The translations under genes and the position numbers were made by a program. From Fimenecus sp963624605 (GTDB taxonomy: Bacteria; Bacillota; Clostridia; Oscillospirales; Acutalibacteraceae): a stretch of 56,311 nt of DNA. The DNA lies in NCBI GenBank assembly GCA_963624605.1, contig CAVFQD010000006.1, forward strand, positions 1-56,311, written 5' to 3'. This document shows, piece after piece, positions 42,663 to 50,628 of the stretch (the first letter of the stretch is position 1; each line of letters starts with the position of its first letter). The notes under the pieces were generated by a model that had not been told where the DNA came from, did no database searches, and was given only the letters and a program-made list of their open reading frames with translations.

Positions 42663-45147
42663 AGCCTGCCTTTTCCACAGCTTCTTTTATAGTGCTTTTG
42701 TCAACTTCGCCGCTTGTTTTGATAACAGCCTGTGCCTTTGTGTGGTCTGCCGTTGCCTCTGTTACATTATCGAGTGCTTCAAGAGCTGTTTTGACATGAT
42801 TTTCGCAATGAGGACACATCATACCGTTGATTTTTACTGTGATTTCCATTTTGTTTTTCTCCTTTTTTGAGTGGTTTTGTTTGATTTTTCTGTCGTGCTT
42901 GGGGTTGTAAATCTTACAAAGATTAAGCCTTAAAGCGTTTGTCACAACGCAGAAGCTCGAAAGGCTCATTGCCGCCGCACTGAACATCGGGTCAAGTGTG
43001 AGACCGAGACCTATAAAAAGACCTGCCGCAAGCGGTATTCCGATTGAGTTGTAGAAGAACGCCCAAAACAGATTTTCGTGAATGTTTTTAAGCGTTGAGC
43101 GGCTTAATCTAATTGCCGCAGGAACATCACGCAGGCTGTTCTGCATTAAAACGATGTCAGCCGACTCAATCGCAATATCTGTACCTGCCGCAATAGCCAT
43201 ACCTATATCCGCACGGGTAAGGGCAGGGGCGTCGTTAATTCCGTCGCCGACCATTGCAACCGAACCGTCCTTTTGAAGCGAGCGTATAACCTCGTCCTTG
43301 CCGTCGGGCAATACGCCTGCGATTACCTCGTCAACGCCTGCCTTGTCGCCGATTGCCTTTGCGGTTTTTTCGTTGTCGCCTGTAAGCATTATAACCCGAA
43401 TTCCCATATTTTGCAATTCTTTAACAGCTTCGGGGCTGTCCTCTTTAATTACATCCGCAACGGCTATAATTCCTATAAATCTACCGTCATATGCAAAGAA
43501 CAGGGGAGTTTTACCCTCGTTTGAATAGGAGTCAGCCTTTGCCTGAATGTCACTCGGCAAATCCGCCTTATCGCTTATATATTTTATATTGCCGCCGTAG
43601 ATTTCTTTGCCGCCGAGCACCGCTTTAAGTCCGTTGCCCGAAACCGCTTCAAAATCCGTAATTTCTTTTGGGGTGATACCCTCTGCCTCGGCTTTTTGGG
43701 TAATTGCAATGGCAAGCGGATGTTCGCTGAGGCTTTCCAAGGATACCGCAAGCTCAATCAGTTCGTTTTCAGATAAAACCGGCGAATAAATATCGGTAAC
43801 CTGCGGTTCTCCCTTTGTTATTGTACCCGTTTTATCAAGTACAACCGTATTTATTTTTCCTGTCTGTTCAAGACTCTGTGCGGTTTTGAACAGTATGCCG
43901 TTTTTTGCGCCTACGCCGTTACCGACCATAATCGCAACGGGGGTTGCAAGACCGAGAGCGCAAGGACAGCTTATTACAAGTACGGAAATACCCCTTGCAA
44001 GGGCGTAGCCGAAGTTGCCGTTTATAAACATCCACACAACCGTTGTGATAAGCGCAATAGCCATAACCGTGGGTACAAACACACCCGAGACCTTGTCGGC
44101 AATTTTCGCTATCGGTGCCTTTGTTGCGGCGGCGTCGCTGACGGTTTGGATAATCTTTGAAAGCGTTGTGTCCTCACCGACCTTATCGGCAGTACATTCA
44201 AGATAGCCCGAGGTGTTTATTGTTCCTGCGTACACCTTGTCGCCGACAGCCTTTTCAACAGGTAAGCTTTCGCCAGTAAGAGCCGATTCATTGACTGCGC
44301 TGCTTCCCTTTGATACTGTGCCGTCGGTTGGTATGCTTTCGCCTGGCTTTACCGCAAAAATATCTCCTACCTTAACATCGTCAACGGAAATTTCAACCGC
44401 TTCACCGTTTCTGATAACAGTAGCCGTGCTCGGTGCGAGCTTCATAAGCGATTTCAAAGCGTCTGTAGTCTTTCCTTTAGCTCTCGCTTCAAGAGTTTTT
44501 CCGACAGTGATAAGCGTAAGTATCATTGCCGCACTTTCAAAGTAAAATTCCATCATATAGCTTTCGACAGCCTGCATATTGCCGTCTGTCTGTGCTCTTG
44601 TCATTGCGAACAGAGCATAGGTGCTGTAAACAAACGCCGCAGTCGAGCCGAGCGCCACAAGAGTGTCCATATTCGGCACTCTTTTGAAAAGCGCTTTATA
44701 TCCGCTTAAAAAGAACCTCTGATTGATTATCATTATGATAACCGTCAGCAAAAGCTGAGTAAGTCCCATTGCAACATGGTTACCGTCATAGAATTTCGGA
44801 AGAGGGAAGCCCCACATCATATGACCCATGGAGAAGTACATCAGTATAAGCAAAAATACAACAGAGCTTATAAGTCTTTTAATAAGCTTGGGCGTTTCCT
44901 TGTCCGTAAGCTCGTCCGAGCCTTGACTTTTCTTTGGCTTTGAGCCACCGTCCTTCAGCGATGCGCCGTAGCCCGCCTTTTCGACGGCTGAAATTATATC
45001 GCTCGGGGAAGCTGTGCCCTCGACGCCCATTGAGTTTGTAAGCAGACTTACAGAGCATGAGGTTACTCCGTCAACCGCATTTACCGCTTTTTCAACTCTT
45101 GCACTGCAAGCGGCGCAACTCATACCCGTAACCGAATACTGTGTCAT
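42640..45147 (-). CDS. copA: copper-exporting P1B-type ATPase with fused C-terminal CopZ domain
   Basis: This 835-residue pump exports Cu+ using ATP. An N-terminal metal-binding domain has G-M-S-C-A-A-C (C11, C14); eight membrane helices follow with the C-P-C motif (S-C-P-C-A-L-G), the phosphorylation site D-K-T-G-T, the S-E-H-P nucleotide motif and G-D-G-I-N-D-A-P. After the last helix a lysine-rich linker leads to a complete second metal-binding domain with G-M-M-C-P-H-C, which looks like the free chaperone CopZ. The join contains AAGGAG 9 bases before an ATG at 42849, so a 69-residue CopZ could also be made separately. It follows csoR by 16 bases. Confidence 0.93.
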   Translation of the reverse strand: MTQYSVTGMSCAACSARVEKAVNAVDGVTSCSVSLLTNSMGVEGTASPSDIISAVEKAGYGASLKDGGSKPKKSQGSDELTDKETPKLIKRLISSVVFLLILMYFSMGHMMWGFPLPKFYDGNHVAMGLTQLLLTVIIMIINQRFFLSGYKALFKRVPNMDTLVALGSTAAFVYSTYALFAMTRAQTDGNMQAVESYMMEFYFESAAMILTLITVGKTLEARAKGKTTDALKSLMKLAPSTATVIRNGEAVEISVDDVKVGDIFAVKPGESIPTDGTVSKGSSAVNESALTGESLPVEKAVGDKVYAGTINTSGYLECTADKVGEDTTLSKIIQTVSDAAATKAPIAKIADKVSGVFVPTVMAIALITTVVWMFINGNFGYALARGISVLVISCPCALGLATPVAIMVGNGVGAKNGILFKTAQSLEQTGKINTVVLDKTGTITKGEPQVTDIYSPVLSENELIELAVSLESLSEHPLAIAITQKAEAEGITPKEITDFEAVSGNGLKAVLGGKEIYGGNIKYISDKADLPSDIQAKADSYSNEGKTPLFFAYDGRFIGIIAVADVIKEDSPEAVKELQNMGIRVIMLTGDNEKTAKAIGDKAGVDEVIAGVLPDGKDEVIRSLQKDGSVAMVGDGINDAPALTRADIGMAIAAGTDIAIESADIVLMQNSLRDVPAAIRLSRSTLKNIHENLFWAFFYNSIGIPLAAGLFIGLGLTLDPMFSAAAMSLSSFCVVTNALRLNLCKIYNPKHDRKIKQNHSKKEKNKMEITVKINGMMCPHCENHVKTALEALDNVTEATADHTKAQAVIKTSGEVDKSTIKEAVEKAGYEFVGIE
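42847..42864 (-). promoter_or_regulatory. copZ: internal ribosome site and start codon for a free CopZ
   Basis: Within copA, AAGGAG (42864-42859) stands 9 bases before ATG (42849-42847), in the copA frame. Starting there gives a 69-residue protein ending at 42640 with the C-P-H-C metal site, the normal size of CopZ. Confidence 0.65.
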
Positions 45148-45163
45148 TTTTATTCCTACTTTC

Positions 45164-45472
45164 TTATTTCATCAGCTTTGATAAGATGTTCATAAGCTCG
45201 TCAACAACTTCCTCGTCGCCGTTTTTAATATCTCTGACAACACAGGAATGAATGTGTCTTGAAAGCAAATCCTTATTAAAAGAGTTTATTGCCGCATTTA
45301 CCGCCGCCGACTGAACAAGCACATCGGCGCAGTATGCGTCCTTTTCAATCATACCCTTTATTCCTCTGACCTGACCCTCAATTCTGTTGAGTCTGTTTAT
45401 AAGCTTTTTCTTTTCTTCGTCAGTGCGTTGTGTGTTTTTTTCGCAACAGCAGCATTTTTTATCACAAGGCAT
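45164..45472 (-). CDS. csoR: CsoR-family copper-sensing repressor
   Basis: The start is placed at 45472 (M-P-C-D-K-K), preceded by AAGGAG; a longer frame to 45502 would run into the promoter. The 102-residue four-helix protein has the CsoR signature R-L-N-R-I-E-G-Q-V-R-G and Cu(I) ligands: Cys in A-Y-C-A-D-V and the His/Cys pair in H-I-H-S-C-V. An N-terminal run of four consecutive Cys (C-C-C-C) may add a metal site. Apo-CsoR represses, and copper releases it, so it should control its own operon with copA; a palindrome sits in the promoter spacer. Confidence 0.92.
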   Translation of the reverse strand: MPCDKKCCCCEKNTQRTDEEKKKLINRLNRIEGQVRGIKGMIEKDAYCADVLVQSAAVNAAINSFNKDLLSRHIHSCVVRDIKNGDEEVVDELMNILSKLMK

Positions 45473-45504
45473 AGTGTTTCTCCTTTTCACTGTTTTACGC
45501 ATTT

Positions 45505-45533
45505 ATGATATACCCTATAGGGGTATTTGTCAA
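45505..45533 (-). promoter_or_regulatory. csoR–copA promoter with CsoR operator in the spacer
   Basis: Minus strand TTGACA (45533-45528), 17 bp, TATCAT (45510-45505). The spacer holds the palindrome ATACCCTATAGGGGTAT (45510-45526 on the plus strand), the typical shape of CsoR boxes, so bound CsoR would block RNA polymerase. Confidence 0.88.
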
Positions 45534-45544
45534 CACTTTTTTGG

Positions 45545-45585
45545 TAAAAAATTACCGGCATATCCTAAAATGAATATGTCGGTAA
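45545..45585 (-). terminator. terminator of the Nudix gene
   Basis: TTACCGGCATAT and ATATGTCGGTAA form a stem with one G·T pair; on the minus strand a TTTTTTACC run follows, 12 bases after the Nudix stop. Confidence 0.75.
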
Positions 45586-45597
45586 AATTATTGTTCT

Positions 45598-46158
45598 TCA
45601 GAGCGTTTCAAGGGCTTTTGCAATTATCTCCGCATGGTCAAATGCAAGCCTTTCAGCGCTTAAATATTCAATTCCCGTCTTATTGGGTCTGAAAGAAATT
45701 TGCGTTTCGCCGCAGGTCAGTGTAATTGTACCGTTATCCCGGGAAATGTCAAACCATTGAGCGTTTTTTGCATCATCTCCCGCAAGCGGCTTGCACATTG
45801 TAAAATCGACCTTGGCAAGGTATGCTTGGGTTACCACCCAGCCTCTCGGGTCACGATTTGGTTTGCTGAAAAGTCCGACAGGGGAGATGCACTCCGAATT
45901 TACGCCTGTTTCCTCGAGAAGTTCCCTGTGAGCGGTCTGCTCCATAGTCTCCGTCTGCCGTGAAAATCCGCCCGGCAGCGCCCACATATTTATATACGGG
46001 TGCCCGCCTCGCTGAATTAAAAGGAGCTTTTCCTTATCGCCGATAATTCCGATAACAATAATATCGGCGGTGAGATACGGTCGGGGATAATTCTTTTTCT
46101 TGTACGCTTCGAGGAATTCTTCCTCGGTCAAGCCGTTTTTATCTTTTTTATTGTCCAT
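45598..46158 (-). CDS. Nudix hydrolase
   Basis: This 186-residue protein has a canonical Nudix box, G-x5-E-x7-R-E-L-L-E-E-T-G-V at about residues 58-80, preceded by M-W-A-L-P-G-G-F. Such enzymes hydrolyse nucleoside diphosphates linked to other groups (ADP-ribose, NADH, 8-oxo-dGTP) with Mg2+. The W-A-L-P-G-G-F and R-D-P-R-G-W-V segments recall the ADP-ribose pyrophosphatase/NrtR-like group, but no DNA-binding domain is attached. It is monocistronic, between two terminators. Confidence 0.9.
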   Translation of the reverse strand: MDNKKDKNGLTEEEFLEAYKKKNYPRPYLTADIIVIGIIGDKEKLLLIQRGGHPYINMWALPGGFSRQTETMEQTAHRELLEETGVNSECISPVGLFSKPNRDPRGWVVTQAYLAKVDFTMCKPLAGDDAKNAQWFDISRDNGTITLTCGETQISFRPNKTGIEYLSAERLAFDHAEIIAKALETL

Positions 46159-46169
46159 ATATGCGCCTC

Positions 46170-46201
46170 AAAAAAGAATCGGCTGCGCAAACAGCCGATT
46201 C
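46170..46201 (-). terminator. terminator of the iron alcohol dehydrogenase gene
   Basis: GAATCGGCTG and CAGCCGATTC (46176-46185, 46192-46201) form a perfect 10-bp stem, followed on the minus strand by TTTTTTG, 14 bases after the stop. Confidence 0.88.
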
Positions 46202-46215
46202 GGTCAGATAACTTA

Positions 46216-47439
46216 TCAGAAATCGACTTCCGTGTCGTAATAGCAACATTTGAGAAGCTTTTCCATCTCTTCAACAGAGGGCTGACGGGGGTTAGAGCCT
46301 GTGCAAGCGTCTGCGATAGCATTGACAGCAATGTCGTGAAGTCTTTCGAGGAATACATTCTCGGGAACAAAACCGTTTTCCGTAGGATAGCTGTCTGTGC
46401 CGTAATTCTTAATGCAGTGAGGAATGTTGAGGTCGTCGTTCATCTTACGGAGATATGCAATCAAAGCCGCAACCTTTTCGTCATCGGAAGCCGAATTGTC
46501 GCAGATACCCATATAGTCAACGATTACACCGTAACGCTTTTTGGCTGTTTTGTCTTTAGCGTTGAATGCGATAACCTTGGGAAGATACATAGCGTTTGCC
46601 GCACCGTGAATGATGTGTGCGCCGTAGTCTGCAAATGCAGCGCCTGTCTTATGTGCCATTGAGTGAACGATACCGAGAAGTGCGTTCGAGAACGCCATAC
46701 CTGCAAGGCACTGTGCGTTGTGCATACGGTCACGGGCGTCCATATCGCCGTTATATGAGGGGATAAGGTCCTTCATAATCATTTCGATAGCATGGATAGC
46801 AAGCGGGTCCGTATAATCGCAGTTAGCCGTTGAAACATAAGCCTCGATAGCGTGCGTCATTGCGTCCATACCTGTGTGAGCAACAAGCTTTTTGGGCATT
46901 GTTTCTGCAAGCTCGGGATCAACGATAGCAACATCGGGTGTGATTTCAAAATCGGCTATCGGGTATTTAATTCCCTTTGAGTAGTCTGTAATGATTGAGA
47001 AAGCGGTAACTTCGGTAGCTGTGCCCGATGTTGAGGAAACAGCGCAGAAGTGTGCCTTTTTACGAAGCTCGGGGAGACCGAATACCTTGCACATATCTTC
47101 AAATGTGCAGTCCGGATATTCGTATTTAATCCACATTGCTTTTGCGGCGTCAATAGGAGAACCGCCGCCGATAGCGACAATCCAGTCGGGCTGGAAATCA
47201 ATCATTGCCTGAGCGCCGCGCATAACTGTTTCGACAGAGGGATCTGACTCTATACCGTCGAAAATTTTAACCTCCATACCTGCTTCTTCGAGGTATGATA
47301 CAGCTTTATCAAGGAAACCGAAACGCTTCATTGAACCGCCGCCTACACAAACAATAGCCTTTTTGCCCTTAAAGTCTTTAAGAGCCTCAAGTGAGCCTTT
47401 ACCGTGATAAAGATCTCTGGGAAGAGTGAATCTTGCCAT
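46216..47439 (-). CDS. iron-containing alcohol dehydrogenase
   Basis: This 407-residue type III dehydrogenase reduces aldehydes to alcohols with NAD(P)H, regenerating NAD+ in fermentation. The N-terminal Rossmann domain has G-G-G-S and G-G-G-S-P-I-D-A-A-K; the C-terminal helical domain carries the Fe ligands, Asp/His in D-A-M-T-H-A-I-E, His in H-S-M-A-H and His in H-G-A-A-N-A. The length is usual for the ethanol/butanol dehydrogenase group. It is a single gene with AGGAGG before the ATG and a palindromic Rex-type site in its promoter, so it should respond to the NADH/NAD+ ratio. Confidence 0.95.
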   Translation of the reverse strand: MARFTLPRDLYHGKGSLEALKDFKGKKAIVCVGGGSMKRFGFLDKAVSYLEEAGMEVKIFDGIESDPSVETVMRGAQAMIDFQPDWIVAIGGGSPIDAAKAMWIKYEYPDCTFEDMCKVFGLPELRKKAHFCAVSSTSGTATEVTAFSIITDYSKGIKYPIADFEITPDVAIVDPELAETMPKKLVAHTGMDAMTHAIEAYVSTANCDYTDPLAIHAIEMIMKDLIPSYNGDMDARDRMHNAQCLAGMAFSNALLGIVHSMAHKTGAAFADYGAHIIHGAANAMYLPKVIAFNAKDKTAKKRYGVIVDYMGICDNSASDDEKVAALIAYLRKMNDDLNIPHCIKNYGTDSYPTENGFVPENVFLERLHDIAVNAIADACTGSNPRQPSVEEMEKLLKCCYYDTEVDF

Positions 47440-47496
47440 AATTTTGCCTCCTAAAATGTTTTAACGCTAAAGCAAATTGCTTTCGTATATTAAGCT

Positions 47497-47528
47497 CAAG
47501 AGATTGACAATAGTTTAACAATCTCTTG
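47497..47528. promoter_or_regulatory. Rex-type redox operator inside a larger perfect palindrome
   Basis: CAAGAGATTG–12 bp–CAATCTCTTG has perfect 10-bp arms. Its core TTGACAATAGTTTAACAA (47504-47521) matches the clostridial Rex consensus TTGTTAANNNNTTAACAA at 12 of the 14 defined positions. It lies just downstream of the -10 box. Confidence 0.75.
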
Positions 47529-47534
47529 TATATT

Positions 47535-47562
47535 ATTATAGCATTTTCAAAAATAAATACAA
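47535..47562 (-). promoter_or_regulatory. promoter of the iron alcohol dehydrogenase gene
   Basis: Minus strand TTGTAT (47562-47557), 16 bp, TATAAT (47540-47535). Confidence 0.7.
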
Positions 47563-47647
47563 CACCTTTTTGTTAATTTTTATGTTTTTTTCGGCAACTT
47601 TGTGTTAAAATTATTTTAATCTGTTGAATTTATTTGAAAGGTGAAAA

Positions 47648-48208
47648 ATGGAAAATATAAAGGTTATAAAATCAAACCGAAAAACTCTTTCTCTTGAAAT
47701 AAAGCATGACGGCAGCGTTGTCGTCAGAGCTCCGCTTTACGCAGGCACAGAACAGATAGAGAGCTTTGTCCTTGGACACAAGGCTTGGCTTGAAAAGCAC
47801 CTTGCCGAGAATGAAAGGGCGAGACGGGAATGTTCGGCGTTCCCGCCGCTTTCCGATGACGATATAAACGCTATTAAAACACGGGCAAAGCAATATATAC
47901 CGGTCCGTGTTGAGTATTGGGCGGATATAATCGGCGTTAAATATTCCTCGGTTACGATAAGAACGCAAAGAACAAGGTGGGGGAGCTGCTCCTCAAAAGG
48001 CAACCTCAATTTTAATTGCCTTTTGATGCTGACCGATACGGAAATAATTGATTATGTCGTAATCCATGAGCTTTGCCACATAAAGGAAATGAACCATTCA
48101 AAGCGGTTTTGGGCACTTGTCGGTTCTGTAATGCCCGATTATAAAGCTGTTCAGTCAAGGCTTAAAAGCACGGAGGGACAAATTTTTTCAAGGCTCGAAA
48201 AAAATTAA
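47648..48208 (+). CDS. YgjP/SprT-like zinc metallopeptidase-fold protein (DUF45)
   Basis: This 186-residue cytosolic protein belongs to the M48-type DUF45 group: R-W-G-S-C-S-S-K-G-N-L-N-F-N is the family signature (about 113-126), and H-E-L-C-H (about residues 139-143) with a downstream N-H-S-K-R-F-W gives the zinc site. E. coli YgjP is reported as a UTP pyrophosphatase/protease-like protein; the substrate is not settled. An AAAGGTG site precedes the ATG. It is followed by the superoxide reductase gene with a separate promoter. Confidence 0.9.
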   Translation: MENIKVIKSNRKTLSLEIKHDGSVVVRAPLYAGTEQIESFVLGHKAWLEKHLAENERARRECSAFPPLSDDDINAIKTRAKQYIPVRVEYWADIIGVKYSSVTIRTQRTRWGSCSSKGNLNFNCLLMLTDTEIIDYVVIHELCHIKEMNHSKRFWALVGSVMPDYKAVQSRLKSTEGQIFSRLEKN

Positions 48209-48230
48209 CATTTTTGTAAGCTTTGCCTTG

Positions 48231-48260
48231 TTGACATATGATTTATCCGTAAAGTATAAT
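48231..48260 (+). promoter_or_regulatory. promoter of the superoxide reductase gene
   Basis: TTGACA (48231-48236), 18 bp, TATAAT (48255-48260), 32 bases before the ATG. Confidence 0.8.
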
Positions 48261-48292
48261 AAACCTGCAAATATTTTAAGGAGTGATAATTT

Positions 48293-48667
48293 ATGAAACA
48301 ACAGTTTTTTATCTGCAAGCATTGCGGAAATATAATAGCTTATGTTAAGGACAGCGGAGTTCGTGTTTCTTGCTGCGGCGAGGAAATGCATGAGCTCATT
48401 CCCGGTACAACCGATGCTGCCCGTGAAAAGCATGTTCCGGTTTACAGCGTTGACAACGAAACCGTCAGCGTAAATGTTGGTGAAATCGACCATCCGATGC
48501 TTGCCGAGCACTATATCGAATGGGTATCGCTTCAGACGAAGTTCGGCAATCAGCGCAAGCAGTTGAAGCCGGGCAACGCACCGAGCGTAACCTTTGCACT
48601 TTCGGACGGCGACGAGGTTGAGGCTGTTTATGCTTACTGCAACCTTCACGGCCTTTGGAAAGCTTAA
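48293..48667 (+). CDS. dfx: desulfoferrodoxin (superoxide reductase)
   Basis: This 124-residue cytosolic protein reduces superoxide to peroxide without producing oxygen, a defence of anaerobes. Center I Fe(Cys)4 ligands are Cys8, Cys11, Cys27 and Cys28; center II ligands are His47 (E-K-H-V-P), His67, His73, Cys116 and His119 (C-N-L-H-G). Both iron centres are complete, so it is the two-centre desulfoferrodoxin type. The ribosome site is AAGGAG. It is monocistronic with its own promoter and terminator. Confidence 0.95.
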   Translation: MKQQFFICKHCGNIIAYVKDSGVRVSCCGEEMHELIPGTTDAAREKHVPVYSVDNETVSVNVGEIDHPMLAEHYIEWVSLQTKFGNQRKQLKPGNAPSVTFALSDGDEVEAVYAYCNLHGLWKA

Positions 48668-48686
48668 AATAATGTTAAACACGAAC

Positions 48687-48713
48687 GAGTCGGCTTATGT
48701 CGGCTCATTTTTT
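48687..48713 (+). terminator. terminator of the superoxide reductase gene
   Basis: GAGTCGGC–TTAT–GTCGGCTC forms an 8-bp stem with two G·T pairs, then ATTTTTTATT; the next promoter starts at once after it. Confidence 0.8.
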
Positions 48714-48714
48714 A

Positions 48715-48743
48715 TTGACATATATAAAACTGTGGATTATAAT
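48715..48743 (+). promoter_or_regulatory. perfect consensus promoter of the MarR–exporter operon
   Basis: TTGACA (48715-48720), 17 bp, TATAAT (48738-48743). Confidence 0.9.
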
Positions 48744-48744
48744 T

Positions 48745-48775
48745 AGTTCAAATTTGAAATATATAAATTTGAACT
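48745..48775. promoter_or_regulatory. MarR operator
   Basis: AGTTCAAATTT–9 bp–AAATTTGAACT has perfect 11-bp arms, and the left half also forms the palindrome TTCAAATTTGAA. It begins 1 base after the -10 box, over the transcription start. Confidence 0.85.
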
Positions 48776-48790
48776 AACGGAGGCGTATTT

Positions 48791-49222
48791 ATGAATCCGA
48801 GTTTGGAGTTCTCGCACAAGCTTATTACGGCTTACGGTATTATGTGCAAACCGTTGTGCCGTGAGTTGAAGTTGCCGCAGACGGCGTTTGACATTCTTAT
48901 GTTTCTCGCCAACAATCCCGAATATAAGACGGCAGGGGAGATTGTGGAGTACAGAAAAATTAAAGCTAACTTGGTTTCCGTCAATGTCGATAAGCTGGTT
49001 AAAGACGGCTATATTCGCCGTGAGGCAATTGAGGGAGACAGGAGAAAAACGCAGCTTTTATGCACCGAAAAGTCAATGCCGGTTATCGAAAAAGGCAGAC
49101 AAATGCAGGTCGAGTTCCTTGAAGCGCTGTTCAGCGGAGTTAACGGCGAAATGCGGGAACTGTTCTTTACGGTAACTGACATTATGAATGAAAACCTTGA
49201 TACAATAACGGAGGATTTTTAA
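48791..49222 (+). CDS. MarR-family transcriptional regulator
   Basis: This 143-residue protein is a winged-helix MarR regulator: helices around F-D-I-L-M-F-L-A, the recognition region K-L-V-K-D-G-Y-I-R-R and the wing G-D-R-R-K-T-Q-L, followed by a dimer helix. The operator right behind the promoter makes autorepression likely, lifted by a small ligand. Its stop shares a base with the start of the TSUP exporter gene (TAATG), so the exporter is the probable regulated function. Confidence 0.92.
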   Translation: MNPSLEFSHKLITAYGIMCKPLCRELKLPQTAFDILMFLANNPEYKTAGEIVEYRKIKANLVSVNVDKLVKDGYIRREAIEGDRRKTQLLCTEKSMPVIEKGRQMQVEFLEALFSGVNGEMRELFFTVTDIMNENLDTITEDF

Positions 49223-49998
49223 TGAATATATTGATAACCTTTTTGGTAACATTTTTTGCCGGCATGGGCGCAGGTCTCGGTACGGGCTTTGCGGGAATGA
49301 GTGCGGCGGCGGTTATAAGCCCGATGCTGATAACCTTTTTGGGTATGGACCCGTATATGGCGGTCGGCATAGCGCTTTCGTCCGATGTTCTTGCAAGTGC
49401 AGTTTCAGCGTACACCTACGGCAAGCATAAAAACCTCGACATTCGCAACGGCTTAATTATGATGTTTACCGTACTTGCTTTCACGGTTGTGGGAAGTTAT
49501 GTTGCAAGCCTTGTTCCGTCAACCACGATGAGCGGATTTTCTGTATTTATGACATTCCTGCTCGGAATTAAGTTTATTGTGAAGCCTGTAATGACAACCA
49601 AGGAGGCAATGCTCGGCGTATCAAAGAAAAAGCGTGCTGTGCAGTCTGTTGTCTGCGGTATGCTCATTGGCTTTATCTGCGGCTTTGTCGGAGCGGGCGG
49701 CGGAATGATGATGCTTTTGATTTTGACAACCGTTCTCGGCTACGAGCTTAAAACCGCCGTCGGAACAAGTGTGTTTATAATGACCTTTACCGCTCTTACG
49801 GGTGCTGTTTCGCATTTCTCGATAGGAGGCGCACCCGATTGGACGGTGTTTATTCTCTGCGTTGTATTTACGCTTATATGGGCGAGAATTGCGGCTGTAT
49901 TTGCAAACAAAGCTTCGCCTAAAACACTTAACCGTGCAACGGGCGTGATACTCGTCATTCTCGGTGTAACGGTTATGGTGTTTAACTTCATTAAATGA
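49222..49998 (+). CDS. TauE/SafE (TSUP) family anion exporter
   Basis: This 258-residue membrane protein has about eight helices in two similar halves, with the family's G-x-G-x-G-T-G-F-A-G-M-S near the N-terminus and G-F-V-G-A-G-G-G near residue 151. TSUP proteins move sulfite, sulfoacetate or other small anions out of or across the membrane. It is translationally coupled to the MarR gene upstream. The anion is unknown; a sulfur-compound detoxification role would fit the inducible layout. Confidence 0.9.
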   Translation: MNILITFLVTFFAGMGAGLGTGFAGMSAAAVISPMLITFLGMDPYMAVGIALSSDVLASAVSAYTYGKHKNLDIRNGLIMMFTVLAFTVVGSYVASLVPSTTMSGFSVFMTFLLGIKFIVKPVMTTKEAMLGVSKKKRAVQSVVCGMLIGFICGFVGAGGGMMMLLILTTVLGYELKTAVGTSVFIMTFTALTGAVSHFSIGGAPDWTVFILCVVFTLIWARIAAVFANKASPKTLNRATGVILVILGVTVMVFNFIK

Positions 49999-50014
49999 TA
50001 CAAAACGCAAAAAC

Positions 50015-50050
50015 AGGGCAGTCCAAGAGGATTGCCCTATAATTTTATTT
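50015..50050. terminator. bidirectional terminator between the exporter and the next gene
   Basis: AGGGCAGTCC–AAGA–GGATTGCCCT (one G·T) is followed by ATAATTTTATTT. It separates convergent genes. Confidence 0.7.
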
Positions 50051-50554
50051 AAGCTTCATCAGTAACACACCTATTAAAAACATTGCCTGCGATATGCCGT
50101 TTGTAATTTGCTCGATCCAATTTGACTTTGGCTTGCTGCCGTCGAGAGTGAATGCAAACACGCTCATCAAAATCATTCCGAGCAAGCCCAAAGCGAAGAA
50201 AATGATGTACGGCAGAGAAGCGGCGGTGTGAAGAAGCAACGAAAAATCCGTGTGCTTTATTGCCGAGACAAAGCCTGCGATTAAAACGAGCAAGCCTATC
50301 GGCATTGCTATTCGCATTTGCACAAACATCCACCATATATTTTTCTTTTTAAGCGCCGCAATAATTTTCCAAAGAACTTTTACTGCGCCCGATATAAATG
50401 AAATTACCGCTCCGACAACAAACAGCGTACTTTCAAGAATTGTTCCCGCAACAATCGCCGTTGCGCCGAAGAACAGCACCGGTACGGCGTCAACCAAAGC
50501 AAGTCCTAAGCTGAAATCCTGCGGCACAGTGTCTTTTGTCATTATATTACTCAT
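50045..50554 (-). CDS. unrecognised membrane protein, four to five helices
   Basis: The start is placed at 50554 (M-S-N-I-M), behind AGAGG; longer frames reach 50638 but would run through a hairpin. The product of 169 residues has about five hydrophobic segments (residues about 18-35, 40-60, 85-105, 115-140, 150-169). No family motif or catalytic residue is visible. It is the last host-like gene before the phage-like segment and converges on the TSUP gene. Confidence 0.7.
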   Translation of the reverse strand: MSNIMTKDTVPQDFSLGLALVDAVPVLFFGATAIVAGTILESTLFVVGAVISFISGAVKVLWKIIAALKKKNIWWMFVQMRIAMPIGLLVLIAGFVSAIKHTDFSLLLHTAASLPYIIFFALGLLGMILMSVFAFTLDGSKPKSNWIEQITNGISQAMFLIGVLLMKLK

Positions 50555-50628
50555 ATTTTTCGCCTCTGATGAAGTCATTACAAATTTTCTTTTTCTTCTT
50601 ATTGCACCGTTTAGGTGCGCTTCATTTG

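Noticed and set aside
49621..50010. Minus-strand ORF of 129 codons
   Set aside because: It is antisense to the TSUP exporter, whose family motifs and TAATG coupling are clear.
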